Below, piece after piece: positions 46,774 through 55,361 of a stretch of DNA of 64,000 nt. The position numbers and the translations under genes were made by a program. The notes below the pieces were generated by a model. The model did not search any database. It had not been told where the DNA came from and saw only the letters and a program-made list of their open reading frames with translations. The DNA lies in the NCBI GenBank assembly GCA_030549495.1, contig JAUIRK010000900.1:310001-374000 (forward strand). The letters run 5' to 3'. Source of the stretch: Nectonema munidae (Eukaryota > Nematomorpha > Nectonematoida > Nectonematidae). The number at the start of each line of letters is the position of its first letter. Position 1 is the stretch's first letter.

Positions 46774-47330
46774 TTTGGTAAAGAAAAAAAACTCGGTCAA
46801 CAACAACACACACCTTCTTCCAAAAAAAACCACCCTTCCTCTAAAAAAAAAATTATTTATCAAACCCCTACTAGAAAAACAAAAAAAAAAAAAAAAAAAA
46901 CACAAAAAAAAACGCTCAAAAACTACACAGACACATGAAAAATACTATATTTTAAGACAACGAACTTATTTTTTATGACACATGTCAAAACAAAGAAGAC
47001 AATCAAAATCAAATATGCGTCAACAAAGCAATACACACACAAGCAGTAACCGATTATCTCTCCACACTAAAACATAACAAGCTCATAAATATTCCTCCAC
47101 CAAAAATCGACACATACGAAGAAACACTATCAATTAAATTAATACATATACTTTCTCAACTTAGAGCCAACAAGTCACCATTGCTCCGTGAATATCTTCA
47201 CAAGATAAATCCAAAAACACATACAAATCCACTCTGTCCAGTTTGCAATCAACACCCACACAACACTCATCATTTATTTAACTGCCCACATATTTTCACG
47301 ACACTCAAACCCATGCAAAATAGTTAATCT
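46107..47330 (+). mobile_element. LINE ORF2 fragment, RT active site to C-terminus
   Basis: GVPQGSSPSPILFNIYMSDI followed by NLITYADDI is the reverse transcriptase active-site region of a LINE, with the catalytic Asp pair kept. Beyond it, in shifting frames, are WLKQYDLIINTAKSQS, then IHILSQLRANKSPLLREYLH and NPLCPVCNQHPHNTHHLFNC, the Cys/His tail typical of Jockey/I-like LINEs. The part from 46540 to 46930 is degraded into A- and C-runs. The upstream half is missing, as expected for 5' truncation on insertion. Confidence 0.75.
46540..46930 (+). repeat. A/C homopolymer-rich block inside the LINE
   Basis: Long A runs (up to 30 at 46741-46770) alternate with C runs, where the LINE should be coding. 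This is either a slippage hotspot or poor consensus. The ORFs predicted across it on both strands are artefacts. Confidence 0.65.
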
Positions 47331-47738
47331 ACTTACTTTGTGGGGAAACCGTTTAGCAGAAGCTTGGATCTAACTCATTTACATGTATTATATATTATAT
47401 TATATATTATTATTATAAATATATATATATTATTTCTAGCCATATGTAGAAGCCTGCAAAAAGCCGGCAGTACCTTATGGTGGATTTTTGCGGGTTGGCT
47501 GAAATTACACTGGTTTATCGCTGCTGCTGCGAAAGTGTAACAAAATTCTACACTTTTCCCTGAGAGTACTTGCTTTTATGGGCATACTCTCTCTGTTTAA
47601 ACAAAGCTTTGTTTTGAACTGATAGATTATACTCATATAGAGATAGTATAATTTAGGGGCTAACAGCAACAAGAACAAGTAGATATAAAAATTTATTAGT
47701 TTTACGAATATAAAAAAGGAAAACACATTAATTTATCA
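47331..47738. other. Spacer between LINE and XRCC2
   Basis: No gene seen. It includes a TATAT-rich tract near 47385-47435. Confidence 0.4.
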
Positions 47739-47744
47739 TTTATT
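47739..47744 (-). terminator. Poly(A) signal of the XRCC2-like gene
   Basis: AATAAA on the minus strand, about 35 bases after the stop codon at 47778. Confidence 0.55.
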
Positions 47745-47777
47745 CGCTAAGCTTCACAAAAATTGCACTAATAATCA

Positions 47778-48500
47778 CTAACACTGATTGATGATTTGAA
47801 TGTGACCAAGATCTCGAGAATAATTCAAACTTCGGTACGAATCGTATACACTCGCCATTACCTTGGTTGAATCCTCACTACTTTTTGAAAGGGAGATATG
47901 ATAATTGTAAACGTCTTCATTTGTTTCTGCGTGTGTTTTAGAGGAAACAGAAACGTTTTGCAGCATCACAAAAACGACACAGCATCTACAAACCTGAACG
48001 ATTGATTTCGCAATTGAAACAATTTCCTTCTTTTGGGTGGAACAAGTCAGAAAACTAATAAAATCAATCACGACCAGTTTGACTGATAAATTTGTTTTGA
48101 CTAAATCTAGGACAGAGTACATGGCGAAAAGTGTTGACAAAGGATCGAAGCACTTGACTATCTTTACTTTGTTTAACAATGATTCCATTGAGAAAGTAGA
48201 TTTTTTAGTATTTACAAGGTGTTCGGCATAAATTGCAGCTTTCAATACCGGAAAACCGGATACCGTGTCGACGATTAGGACAAAATCCTCTGACTTTTCT
48301 TCCATGCTTGGATGTATTTGAAAGAGTAAGTTTGTGATCCAATAGAGAATTAGAGTTGTCTTGCCACAACCACTTTCACCCACGACATATACGATCGATC
48401 GTGGATGCACTCCATTCGGAAATAAAAAGGCGTCAATGTGGAGAAAGTCATGAACGCCACTCTTCACGCGATGCAAAAACTCGAGCCCACTTTCAAGCAT
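47778..48500 (-). CDS. XRCC2: XRCC2-like RAD51 paralogue (recombination repair ATPase)
   Basis: This 240-residue protein looks like XRCC2, a RAD51 paralogue that acts with RAD51D in the BCDX2 complex to help RAD51 load during homologous recombination. The start MLESGLEFLHRV fits the ESGTQLLARL start of human XRCC2, with no N-terminal helix-hairpin domain, which argues against RAD51D. Walker A is GESGCGKT (41-48) and Walker B KLVVIDFISF (141-150). KIVKCFDPLSTLFAMYSVLD aligns with the human LVYCSSSTHLLLTLYSLES. The ATG at 48498-48500 is chosen because a TGA lies in frame five codons upstream. An acceptor-like TTATTTTATTTTAG just 5' leaves room for an upstream exon. Human XRCC2 is 280 residues; the C-terminus here is shorter. 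SWSAP1 or RAD51D are alternatives. Confidence 0.72.
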   Translation of the reverse strand: MLESGLEFLHRVKSGVHDFLHIDAFLFPNGVHPRSIVYVVGESGCGKTTLILYWITNLLFQIHPSMEEKSEDFVLIVDTVSGFPVLKAAIYAEHLVNTKKSTFSMESLLNKVKIVKCFDPLSTLFAMYSVLDLVKTNLSVKLVVIDFISFLTCSTQKKEIVSIAKSIVQVCRCCVVFVMLQNVSVSSKTHAETNEDVYNYHISLSKSSEDSTKVMASVYDSYRSLNYSRDLGHIQIINQC

Positions 48501-48564
48501 CAAACCAAGAAATCATATTTGGAGCTAAAATAAAATAAGCAAAAAAGATTTACTCTACTCAGGA

Positions 48565-48721
48565 ATCATACATAAATGACGTCCCCCAAATTTTTCTGTT
48601 TTTGAAGCCCACTCCTGTCGTGATTTTTACCCCTCCTGCTCTATTTTTTAATACAGAGCATCTAGAATTTGCCGCCCCCCCCCCCCTCCTCACTAGGTAG
48701 GGAACGTCATATATGTATGAT
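48565..48721 (+). mobile_element. 157-bp MITE with TA-type ends upstream of XRCC2
   Basis: The left end is ATCATACATAAATGACGTCC and the right end in reverse complement is ATCATACATATATGACGTTC, an inverted repeat of about 20 bases. The interior is non-coding with a C-run. TA at each edge of the CATA block would fit a Tc1/mariner target site. It lies only 65 bases upstream of the XRCC2 ATG, so it is probably within its promoter, 5' untranslated region or first intron. Confidence 0.7.
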
Positions 48722-49460
48722 CTCTATCATATTTTGCAATACGTCACTATCCTTACATTTAATCAAGAGTTTGCGCGCCACTTTCTTTGGTTTGGTGACA
48801 CGTCGCTGAGCGACAATGTGCTAACCGCTGGCAATATTTAAATAATTTCGAATTAAAAAACAACAAATCAAAAAAGGTTATTCACAAAACTCCATCAATT
48901 TGATGCTTAATTAATCGAGAAATTCGTTAGAAGAAAAGAGGTGTCACAACGGCCAAATGTTTCAGTGCGTTTTTCTTATCGCAAAATTTATACCCCTGGA
49001 TATTTAGTTACACAAATGATCTTTAACAAAAAATAAGTTTTGAAGCAAAAGAGTGGGCAGATGAAAATGCCGAATATATCACATGAGAAAAAGCTACTCT
49101 ATGTATAACATATGTGTATTGGGAATTTTGATTCAATATAAATTTTTTGCAATACTTTCTGTAACTAAGCTTTATGTATCATGTCACGATCCTTTAAATT
49201 ATGTCGTCTACCTACGCGAAAAATACTGTGAATGAAAGAAAAAGGAGCTTAACGTTTTTATAAAAACTTTGCATATCATTAGAAAATATTGTATCTTTTG
49301 TAAATAAACATAATAAAGTTGAATCAACTATTTGTAGAATAAATTTTATAAATTTGAAAAACACAAAATTTTTTAAATTGTTTAGAAAATATTGCGAAAC
49401 TGATTATTATCATTACAATCATCAAGTTATTGGTACTTATCACGCCCCTTCTCAAAATTT
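48722..49460. other. No gene; possible XRCC2 promoter
   Basis: A GC-richer patch at about 48770-48835 (TTGCGCGCC, ACACGTCGCTGAGCGACAA) stands out from the AT background and could be promoter or first-exon sequence of XRCC2. No clear ATG/donor pair was found. Confidence 0.35.
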
Positions 49461-49640
49461 TTATTTTTATAATGTATAATATAAAAAAAAGTTTATAAAA
49501 ATAAAAATTTTAAAATAAATTGTAAATTATAAAAAATTATATTATGAAAAAAAAAATAAACATTTTTTTATAATTTACAATTTATTCTAAAATTTTATTT
49601 TTATAAATTTTTTTATAATATAACATTATTATAAAATTCA
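49461..49640. repeat. AT-only hairpin, arms of about 75 bases
   Basis: The left arm (49461-49536) contains AATTGTAAATTATAAAAAA, and the right arm (49564-49639) has its complement TTTTTTATAATTTACAATT; the rest of the arms pair with few changes. The loop is about 27 bases. It may be a foldback miniature transposon. Confidence 0.7.
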
Positions 49641-49659
49641 CTTTTTATAAAATCTTATG

Positions 49660-51565
49660 CTATTATATTTCAAGTTCTGACTTGAAATATATTACATCAG
49701 AGAGAAAGTTCTCATATAACCTTCTCCTCGAAGACAATACCAAATCACCTACCTTAAAAATTTCAACTAATCATATCACTCCACCACATTTTGTCCTTAC
49801 GACTTTTGATAGACTTATCTCCACCAATATTTTGTACAAAAAACTAATCGTCACTGAATTTTCTTCCTCCGCCTACTCCATAATAATCTTCCCACATCTA
49901 TATTCGAAATAAAATGACCAAATGATGTTGACACCACCGCACTCCTTCTCAATGAAACCATTTCATCCTGTATCAAGCAATCAACTCGTTCTAATCCTTT
50001 CTCCCGTAGACAACATGCAACGTTTTGGAATTCCAAACTATTTTCTCTCAGGTGTGCTCTGAAATCCTTCAGGAAATCACACTCCAACCAAGTAATTTCA
50101 TCTTATCAATTATGCCTTAAACTCTACAAATCAGAGCTGAAAAAGCTAAGAGGGATTCTTGGATTAAATTCACATCAAATTCATCTAATAATCCATGGGC
50201 AGTTATCAATAGTATCATTAGAACCAAATCCTCACAACCATTGCCTGATATACTCACACTTAACACAAGCTCTGATAACCCAATTCATTCAACCATTCGC
50301 TCAAGCACATGATCTATAATCTCCTCTATCAATAATCCTTTCTTTCTTGAAATCACAATCAACGAAATCACACACTCTATCAATTCTCTAAATTTCAATT
50401 CTACATCCAGTCTTGATCTCATATCACCCCTACACATCCAACAAATTTTCATCTATTACTTCACCCAACAAAGACCTCAAAGTTCTAGTCAATTGGAGAT
50501 CTATAACTATTCTTCCAGTTATTGCAAAAATTCTTGAAAAAATTATACGCAGACGCCTTCTATATTACATATCCTCAGAATTCGCCCATCTCCCTCACAA
50601 GAACACTGAATCTGCCCTCTCAAATCTTACTACCTACATTGATATTCTCTTTCTTCCCATAAAATTACCTCTGCTCTCTTCTTAGACATATCAAATGCGC
50701 GTAATCCTGCCTGGCATCATGCGATCATTCTAAATATGTAACATAAAAAATACGCTAGTTATATTATAAAGTTTATTCACCATTACCTACTCAATCGATG
50801 CCTTATCTTCAAATATAAAATCTCATGTTGCATTTCATTCTCCCAATCTGTGGAACCCACATGGTGGTTATCTCTGACATACTTTAGCTCATAATAATTA
50901 ATCCTCTTCTTAACATAAACTCAAAAGCTCATTTCTCGCAATGCTATTCTGACGACAGTAGCCCATTTTTGATTCTACGGTTCAAAATCTTCTAAAAGGT
51001 GTTCATATGCCTTTGCAATCTACAAAAACAGTTTTTTACTTCCGATTTATACATTTAGTTCCTCAAATCCACTTAATTCAATCTTTGAATGTGGATGCAC
51101 TGCATATAATTTCTCACTAGAAAACTTGAAAAACATATACGTAGATCACAAACTCTTTCAAAAACCTCCTCTTCACATAAATCATCTGTATTCTTTTCCC
51201 ACTTTAATTCTGCTTTCGACTCTTTTATTTAGCGCACATGGCAGAACAACTTATCTTTATCATCAAGTGAATTTCTCTCCGCTATTCCCAATATTCATCA
51301 TATTCACACTTCATGGTTGAAACATAAATTTGTACTCACCCGCCATCTTATAAGATGGTTTATCGGCAACTGCCTTTGTTACGAATACTTCTGTCCTATT
51401 CGCCTATAAAATAACTCAGTTTACAGACTATGTAAAACTAATCAAGAAACACCGACCCATTTCTTACTTTTCTGCCCATCTCTTGACTCACTTAGTAACA
51501 ATGTCATGAATATCAAAAATTTTAGGTCACACTCCAAGTTCACTTTCGAAAACTTCTGCAAACTC
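49660..51565 (+). mobile_element. LINE ORF2 remnant
   Basis: Open pieces in several frames carry LINE features. NWRSITILPVIAKILEKIIR (50413-50685) is the RT segment where intact LINEs read YRPISLLPVISKIFEKI. Next comes a version of LFLDISNARNPAWHHAI. Near the end are RHLIRWFIGNC, then CKTNQETPTHFLLFCPSLDS. The endonuclease part is not recognisable and stops are frequent. A SINE of family 1 sits directly at its 3' end in opposite orientation. The C-terminal part matches the remnant at 1330-1865. Confidence 0.65.
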
Positions 51566-51703
51566 ACCGGGGAGTGTTTTCACCGAGAAGGCACAATTGC
51601 GCCGCTTGTATCAAACTATGAGGAAAGTGGGCTTGATGCGGGATCAAACCCAAGACCTTGAGTTATCGAAACCCAGCATCTAACCAACCTTACACACGCC
51701 CCC
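51566..51703 (-). mobile_element. tRNA-derived SINE (family 1), full length
   Basis: On the minus strand: GGGGCGTGTGTAAGGTTGGT (box A), TAGATGCTGGGTTTCGATAA, GGTCTTGGGTTTGATCCCGC (box B with one change), GCGGCGCAATTGTGCC and CGGTGAAAACACTCCCC. One of the best-kept copies. Confidence 0.9.
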
Positions 51704-51807
51704 TTTCTTTAACTAAAAAAATTTAGAGAAAAATATTTAAATAAGAGTTAAAATTTCTTTAACAAGCGTTACAAGCATATCGATTCAGTTAGGTAAGTTC
51801 TTTGATA
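51704..51807. other. Short spacer
   Basis: Nothing seen. Confidence 0.4.
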
Positions 51808-51989
51808 TTCTACACCACTGGCAGATCCAGAGGGGGTCCACCTGGGCCTAGAACCCCCCTCAAGAAGAATGGCTTCAGGAATTCCTCTAACTGATTTTGC
51901 TCTTTCCTAAAGCATCAAAACTTGTATGTTAGTATTTTTTTAAAGTTGCCCCCCTATGGTCAATTTCTGGACCCCCCACTGTTCTACAC
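51808..51989 (+). mobile_element. hAT-type MITE, 166 bp, with perfect 8-bp target duplication
   Basis: TTCTACAC at 51808-51815 and 51982-51989 is an exact 8-bp duplication, the hAT signature. Between them the element starts CACTGGCAGATCCAGAGGGG and ends, in reverse complement, CAGTGGGGGGTCCAGAAATT. The interior is non-coding. The perfect duplication suggests a fairly recent insertion. Confidence 0.88.
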
Positions 51990-52288
51990 TACCAACCTAC
52001 CATTATAAAAATAAAATTTTTTAGTAGATGAGATAAGTAGCAATTACTTGATCAATATTTTTATTTAACATTTTTATAATAAAAATGGACTGGGAGGGGC
52101 GAGAATAACCAATAAGTACAGTTATTTGTAAAAAACATCAAAAATTTACCCTAAAAGTAAAATTTGAAAAGCTTTCTCATGTAAAGGTTTCAATATTATA
52201 TAAAACTTTTGCTAACTCAATTATATTTTTAAAAGAAACATTTGTTATACTTGAATGATTTCCACTTTTAGAATAGATTAACCATAAT

Positions 52289-52489
52289 TTAAATGCGTAT
52301 GATAAACAGTTTTTCGTACTTGCTTAATCCAAGTGATGGAAACATACAATGTGGACTGTGCACATAATAGGTTTCGCCTATTGAAAGCCCATCCCCACGC
52401 TTTGCACATTCGGATGGAGTGGAAGCCATAATAACAGATGTATTATGCAAGCTACCTGATACAGCTATTAAAACCGTTATATGTTTCAT
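52289..52489 (-). CDS. Hypothetical short peptide, possibly secreted
   Basis: The frame starts MKHITVLIAVSGSLHNTSVI, which could be a weak signal peptide, followed by ECAKRGDGLSIGETYYVHSP and HCMFPSLGLSKY. The spacing of Cys around a GLSIGETY block is like the start of single-VWC-domain secreted arthropod peptides, but only two Cys are present. A GT after SKY could be a donor, making this a first exon. The 5' leader is duplicated at 54968-55045. No downstream exon was identified, and it may not be a gene. Confidence 0.25.
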   Translation of the reverse strand: MKHITVLIAVSGSLHNTSVIMASTPSECAKRGDGLSIGETYYVHSPHCMFPSLGLSKYEKLFIIRI

Positions 52490-52555
52490 CACTTTAATTG
52501 CCTAAGTCACAAGGTTTATAAAATTGTAGATTAGAAATTTAAAAGTTCAAGTCTG
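52480..52555. repeat. 75-bp block duplicated at 54968
   Basis: ATATGTTTCATCACTTTAAT, then GCCTAAGTCACAAGGTTTAT, then AAATTGTAGATTAGAAATTT recur almost unchanged at 54968-55045 in the same orientation, 2.5 kb away. Confidence 0.8.
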
Positions 52556-52763
52556 AGAACATCAAAAAGTAAAAGAAGGAAGATTATAGATGTTAAACAA
52601 AATTAAATTTATTAGTAATTATAAAATAAAAATGTTTTATTAATATTAATAAGCTTGAAAATTAGGAGGAAAGAAAAAGAATATAAAATGTTTTTAAAAT
52701 TGAAGACGATACCTAAAAAAGAAAATATGCAGCCATAAAAAGTTGAGATTTCTAAGGAAACAT

Positions 52764-52987
52764 AGAAATATTTTTAATCTAAATTTTATAGCACTTATGT
52801 TTAAAATACATATAAAAAATTATAAGCGACACTTGCCATGTGCGTTCGTTGTTTTATTGCAAGCATTTTGAGGACCAATAAATGCCTCAAATGCTTACAA
52901 TAAAACAACCAATGGCAAGTGTCACTTATAATTTTTTATATGTATTTTAAACTTAAGTATTATAACATTTAGATTAAAAATATTTCT
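52764..52987. repeat. Long hairpin: arms of ~105 bases, 11-base loop
   Basis: The left arm 52764-52873 and right arm 52885-52987 are near-perfect reverse complements (for example ACATATAAAAAATTATAAGC against ACTTATAATTTTTTATATGT). The left arm has a few extra bases around TGTGCG. The loop is ACCAATAAATG. It is a foldback/MITE-like structure, or a source of hairpin RNA if transcribed. Confidence 0.85.
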
Positions 52988-53999
52988 TCGATTATATATT
53001 ATATATTATATATGCTCGAATTAAACTTAAGGGTGATAAATCACAGTTATTTTAATATCAATTTTGAGAAAATCTTGACTATTTGATATTTTTTCAAAAA
53101 CCTTATTTAAACTGGATAAGAGAGAATTGTTCTATACGAATCATATGAAATAGGTTGTTTATTAGGTTATAGAACCGGCAAAATCTTACTAATTTTTAAC
53201 TTATCAGGAAAACTACCTTGCTTTACGGAAGAGTTGAGCAAATTGGCTATCAATTTGCACATAACTTGTAAACTAAGAGTGAGTAAATTTCTAAATTCTA
53301 ATCACTTTATAGATTATTATTTGTTACTTTATAACTCATTATATATCATAATAGCCAGTAGTCTTTTGTCTTTCATCCGAAAAGAACCGGAACCGTTGGG
53401 ACGGTACGTTTCGTTAGTGGTGCATAGTTTATTTATACAAGTGGTAGCCAGGTTTGTTACCATGTGTATTGTGCTTGTTTTCTCTGTACATTTGTAAGGT
53501 ATCATATATGATACGCTTGACAAAAAACAGATTTGAATTAAAACAAAATTCTTATTTCAGTGTATTTTCTGTCTTAAACTTTAAATAATTATCGAAGATA
53601 CTGTATAAGCACCCACAACATAACCATAATGATACTTAATTAACCATTATTTTTAAATTTTATTGGAAAATGATTAAAATGGATCAGTTTATTTGTTGAC
53701 AAATTTTACTTTTTTGTAACAGAACCGGCGGAAAACAAATTTGAATCCCACTACTGATCATAGCCTTATAATTATCTTCAAACTTTTCTTAGCAATATTC
53801 AAATATACTAACATATTTTATCATAAATGATTATCTACTGCGTGACTAAACATCAATAAAGATGGATTTTTTAAAGAAAAATACGAAGAAGATTTTGATA
53901 ATAGCCAGTCGGTATTAGAATAACTTTTGAATAAAAATTAAAAAAACAAAGCAGTAGGAACAGGCCTGTAGACAGAGAGGGCAAGGGGGGGGGGGGGGC
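52988..53999. other. No gene recognised
   Basis: AT-rich. AACCGG-bearing patches recur near 53173, 53389 and 53724 (GAACCGGC, GAACCGGAACCG, GAACCGGCGG) without clear structure. A G-run lies at 53985-53998. Confidence 0.4.
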
Positions 54000-54771
54000 T
54001 AAGGGAGACAATTTTTAGAAGTAAACCGCAAATTTGATTAACACTTATAGGTATTTTCACATCCTAAACGTAAAAAATGAGTCCAGAAATGAAACCAGCA
54101 TGGCCGATTTAGTATAGTGTAAAATTTGAATGAATGTTTTTGGAGATAATTTTTAGAAGTAAACCGCAGATTTGATTAACACTTATAGGTATTTTTAGAT
54201 CCTAAACGTAAAAAATGAGTCCAGAAATGAAATCAGCATGGCCGATTTAGTATAACGCATATATTTTATGTTAAATGTGAAGGAATGTTTTTGGAGACAA
54301 TTTTCAGAAGTAAACCGCAAATTTGATTATTACTTATAGGTATTTTCACATCCTAAATGTAAAAAATGAGTCCAGAAATGAAAACAGCATGACCGATTTA
54401 GTATAAAAACATATATTTTATGTAAAATTTGAAGGTATATTTTAATAGATATATTTTTGATCAATCAAAATTTTGATTGACATTTTCTAAAAAGTAGCCA
54501 TGATTATTGAAAAAATTAAATATATAAAGTGTTATGCGTTCCAAACTGTATATAATTATAAATTTTCAGGGTATTATATAATATAGATCCTAAGTTATAA
54601 GGTTAAGTACAGATAATGTCAAAATTTTGCTGAAAAATTTTAATTTTTGATTTTGATTGACAGTTTTGAACATGAAGGGTCATTCAACTACCATGAAAAT
54701 GGTTTCAAAAGATGCAGCTAGCGATTTTAGGAAAAGTCGCGTTTTACGCCCCCCAGCACTAATAGGGTTAA
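54000..54771 (+). mobile_element. Tandem-array element, copy D
   Basis: Three successive units of 138-151 bases start at AATTTTTAGAAGTAAACCGC (54010, 54148) and its variant at 54299. Each contains AAAAAATGAGTCCAGAAATG and CAGCATGGCCGATTTAGTAT. The right end reads CATTCAACTACCATGAAAAT, GATGCAGCTAGCGATTTTAG, CGCCCCCCAGCACTAATAGG and GTTAA, with TTAA at 54768-54771. The units are more alike than those of copies B and C, so this copy is probably younger. Confidence 0.8.
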
Positions 54772-55361
54772 AATTTAGTTTATTTTTCAAAAAATTCTGC
54801 GAAGAGTAAATATTTTTAATTTAAAATTTTATGTATATTGATAACTCATGACAAATAAGGTTAACGTAAATTGACGAAAATAAATTCCAAGCTTATTGTT
54901 CGCTTTAACAATAAAAAAGTTAATTTTATTAACTCTTCCCTATTGGAATTTCAGGATATTTTTAGCTATATGTTTCATCATTTTAATTGCCTAACTCACA
55001 TGGTTTATAAAATTGTAGATTAGAAATTTAAAACTTTAAAACTTTAAAAATTTTTGAGAATTAATATTATTTTATTAAAAAAATAATAGGTAAAATTATT
55101 TAAAAAATTTGGGTATTTGTTCGTTTTTTTTATAAATTTAAATTCCATGGTTGGTTGGTTTTGACACAACTTGTAGATCTAAATAAGATCCAAAAGCTGC
55201 TTTACGGCTTCACCAAAAAGTTGTGCTTAGCGTCGTTAGAGTGTCACAACTGAAGAAAACGAAAAAAAGAAGCAGAGGAAATAAAGACATTACGATGAGA
55301 AAAAGTGAAAGAGTTAAAATAGGGTTAATGAAATTTTAAATAAAAATATGTAATAAGTGAT
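54772..55361. other. Spacer holding the 75-bp duplicated block
   Basis: The second copy of the 52480-52555 block lies at about 54968-55045. On the minus strand it leads into ATGAAACATATAG, but that frame closes after 12 codons. No other feature was seen. Confidence 0.5.

Noticed and set aside
47778-48500. RAD51D identity for the RAD51 paralogue
   Set aside because: The N-terminal domain of RAD51D is absent and the ESG start fits XRCC2 better; kept only as an alternative.
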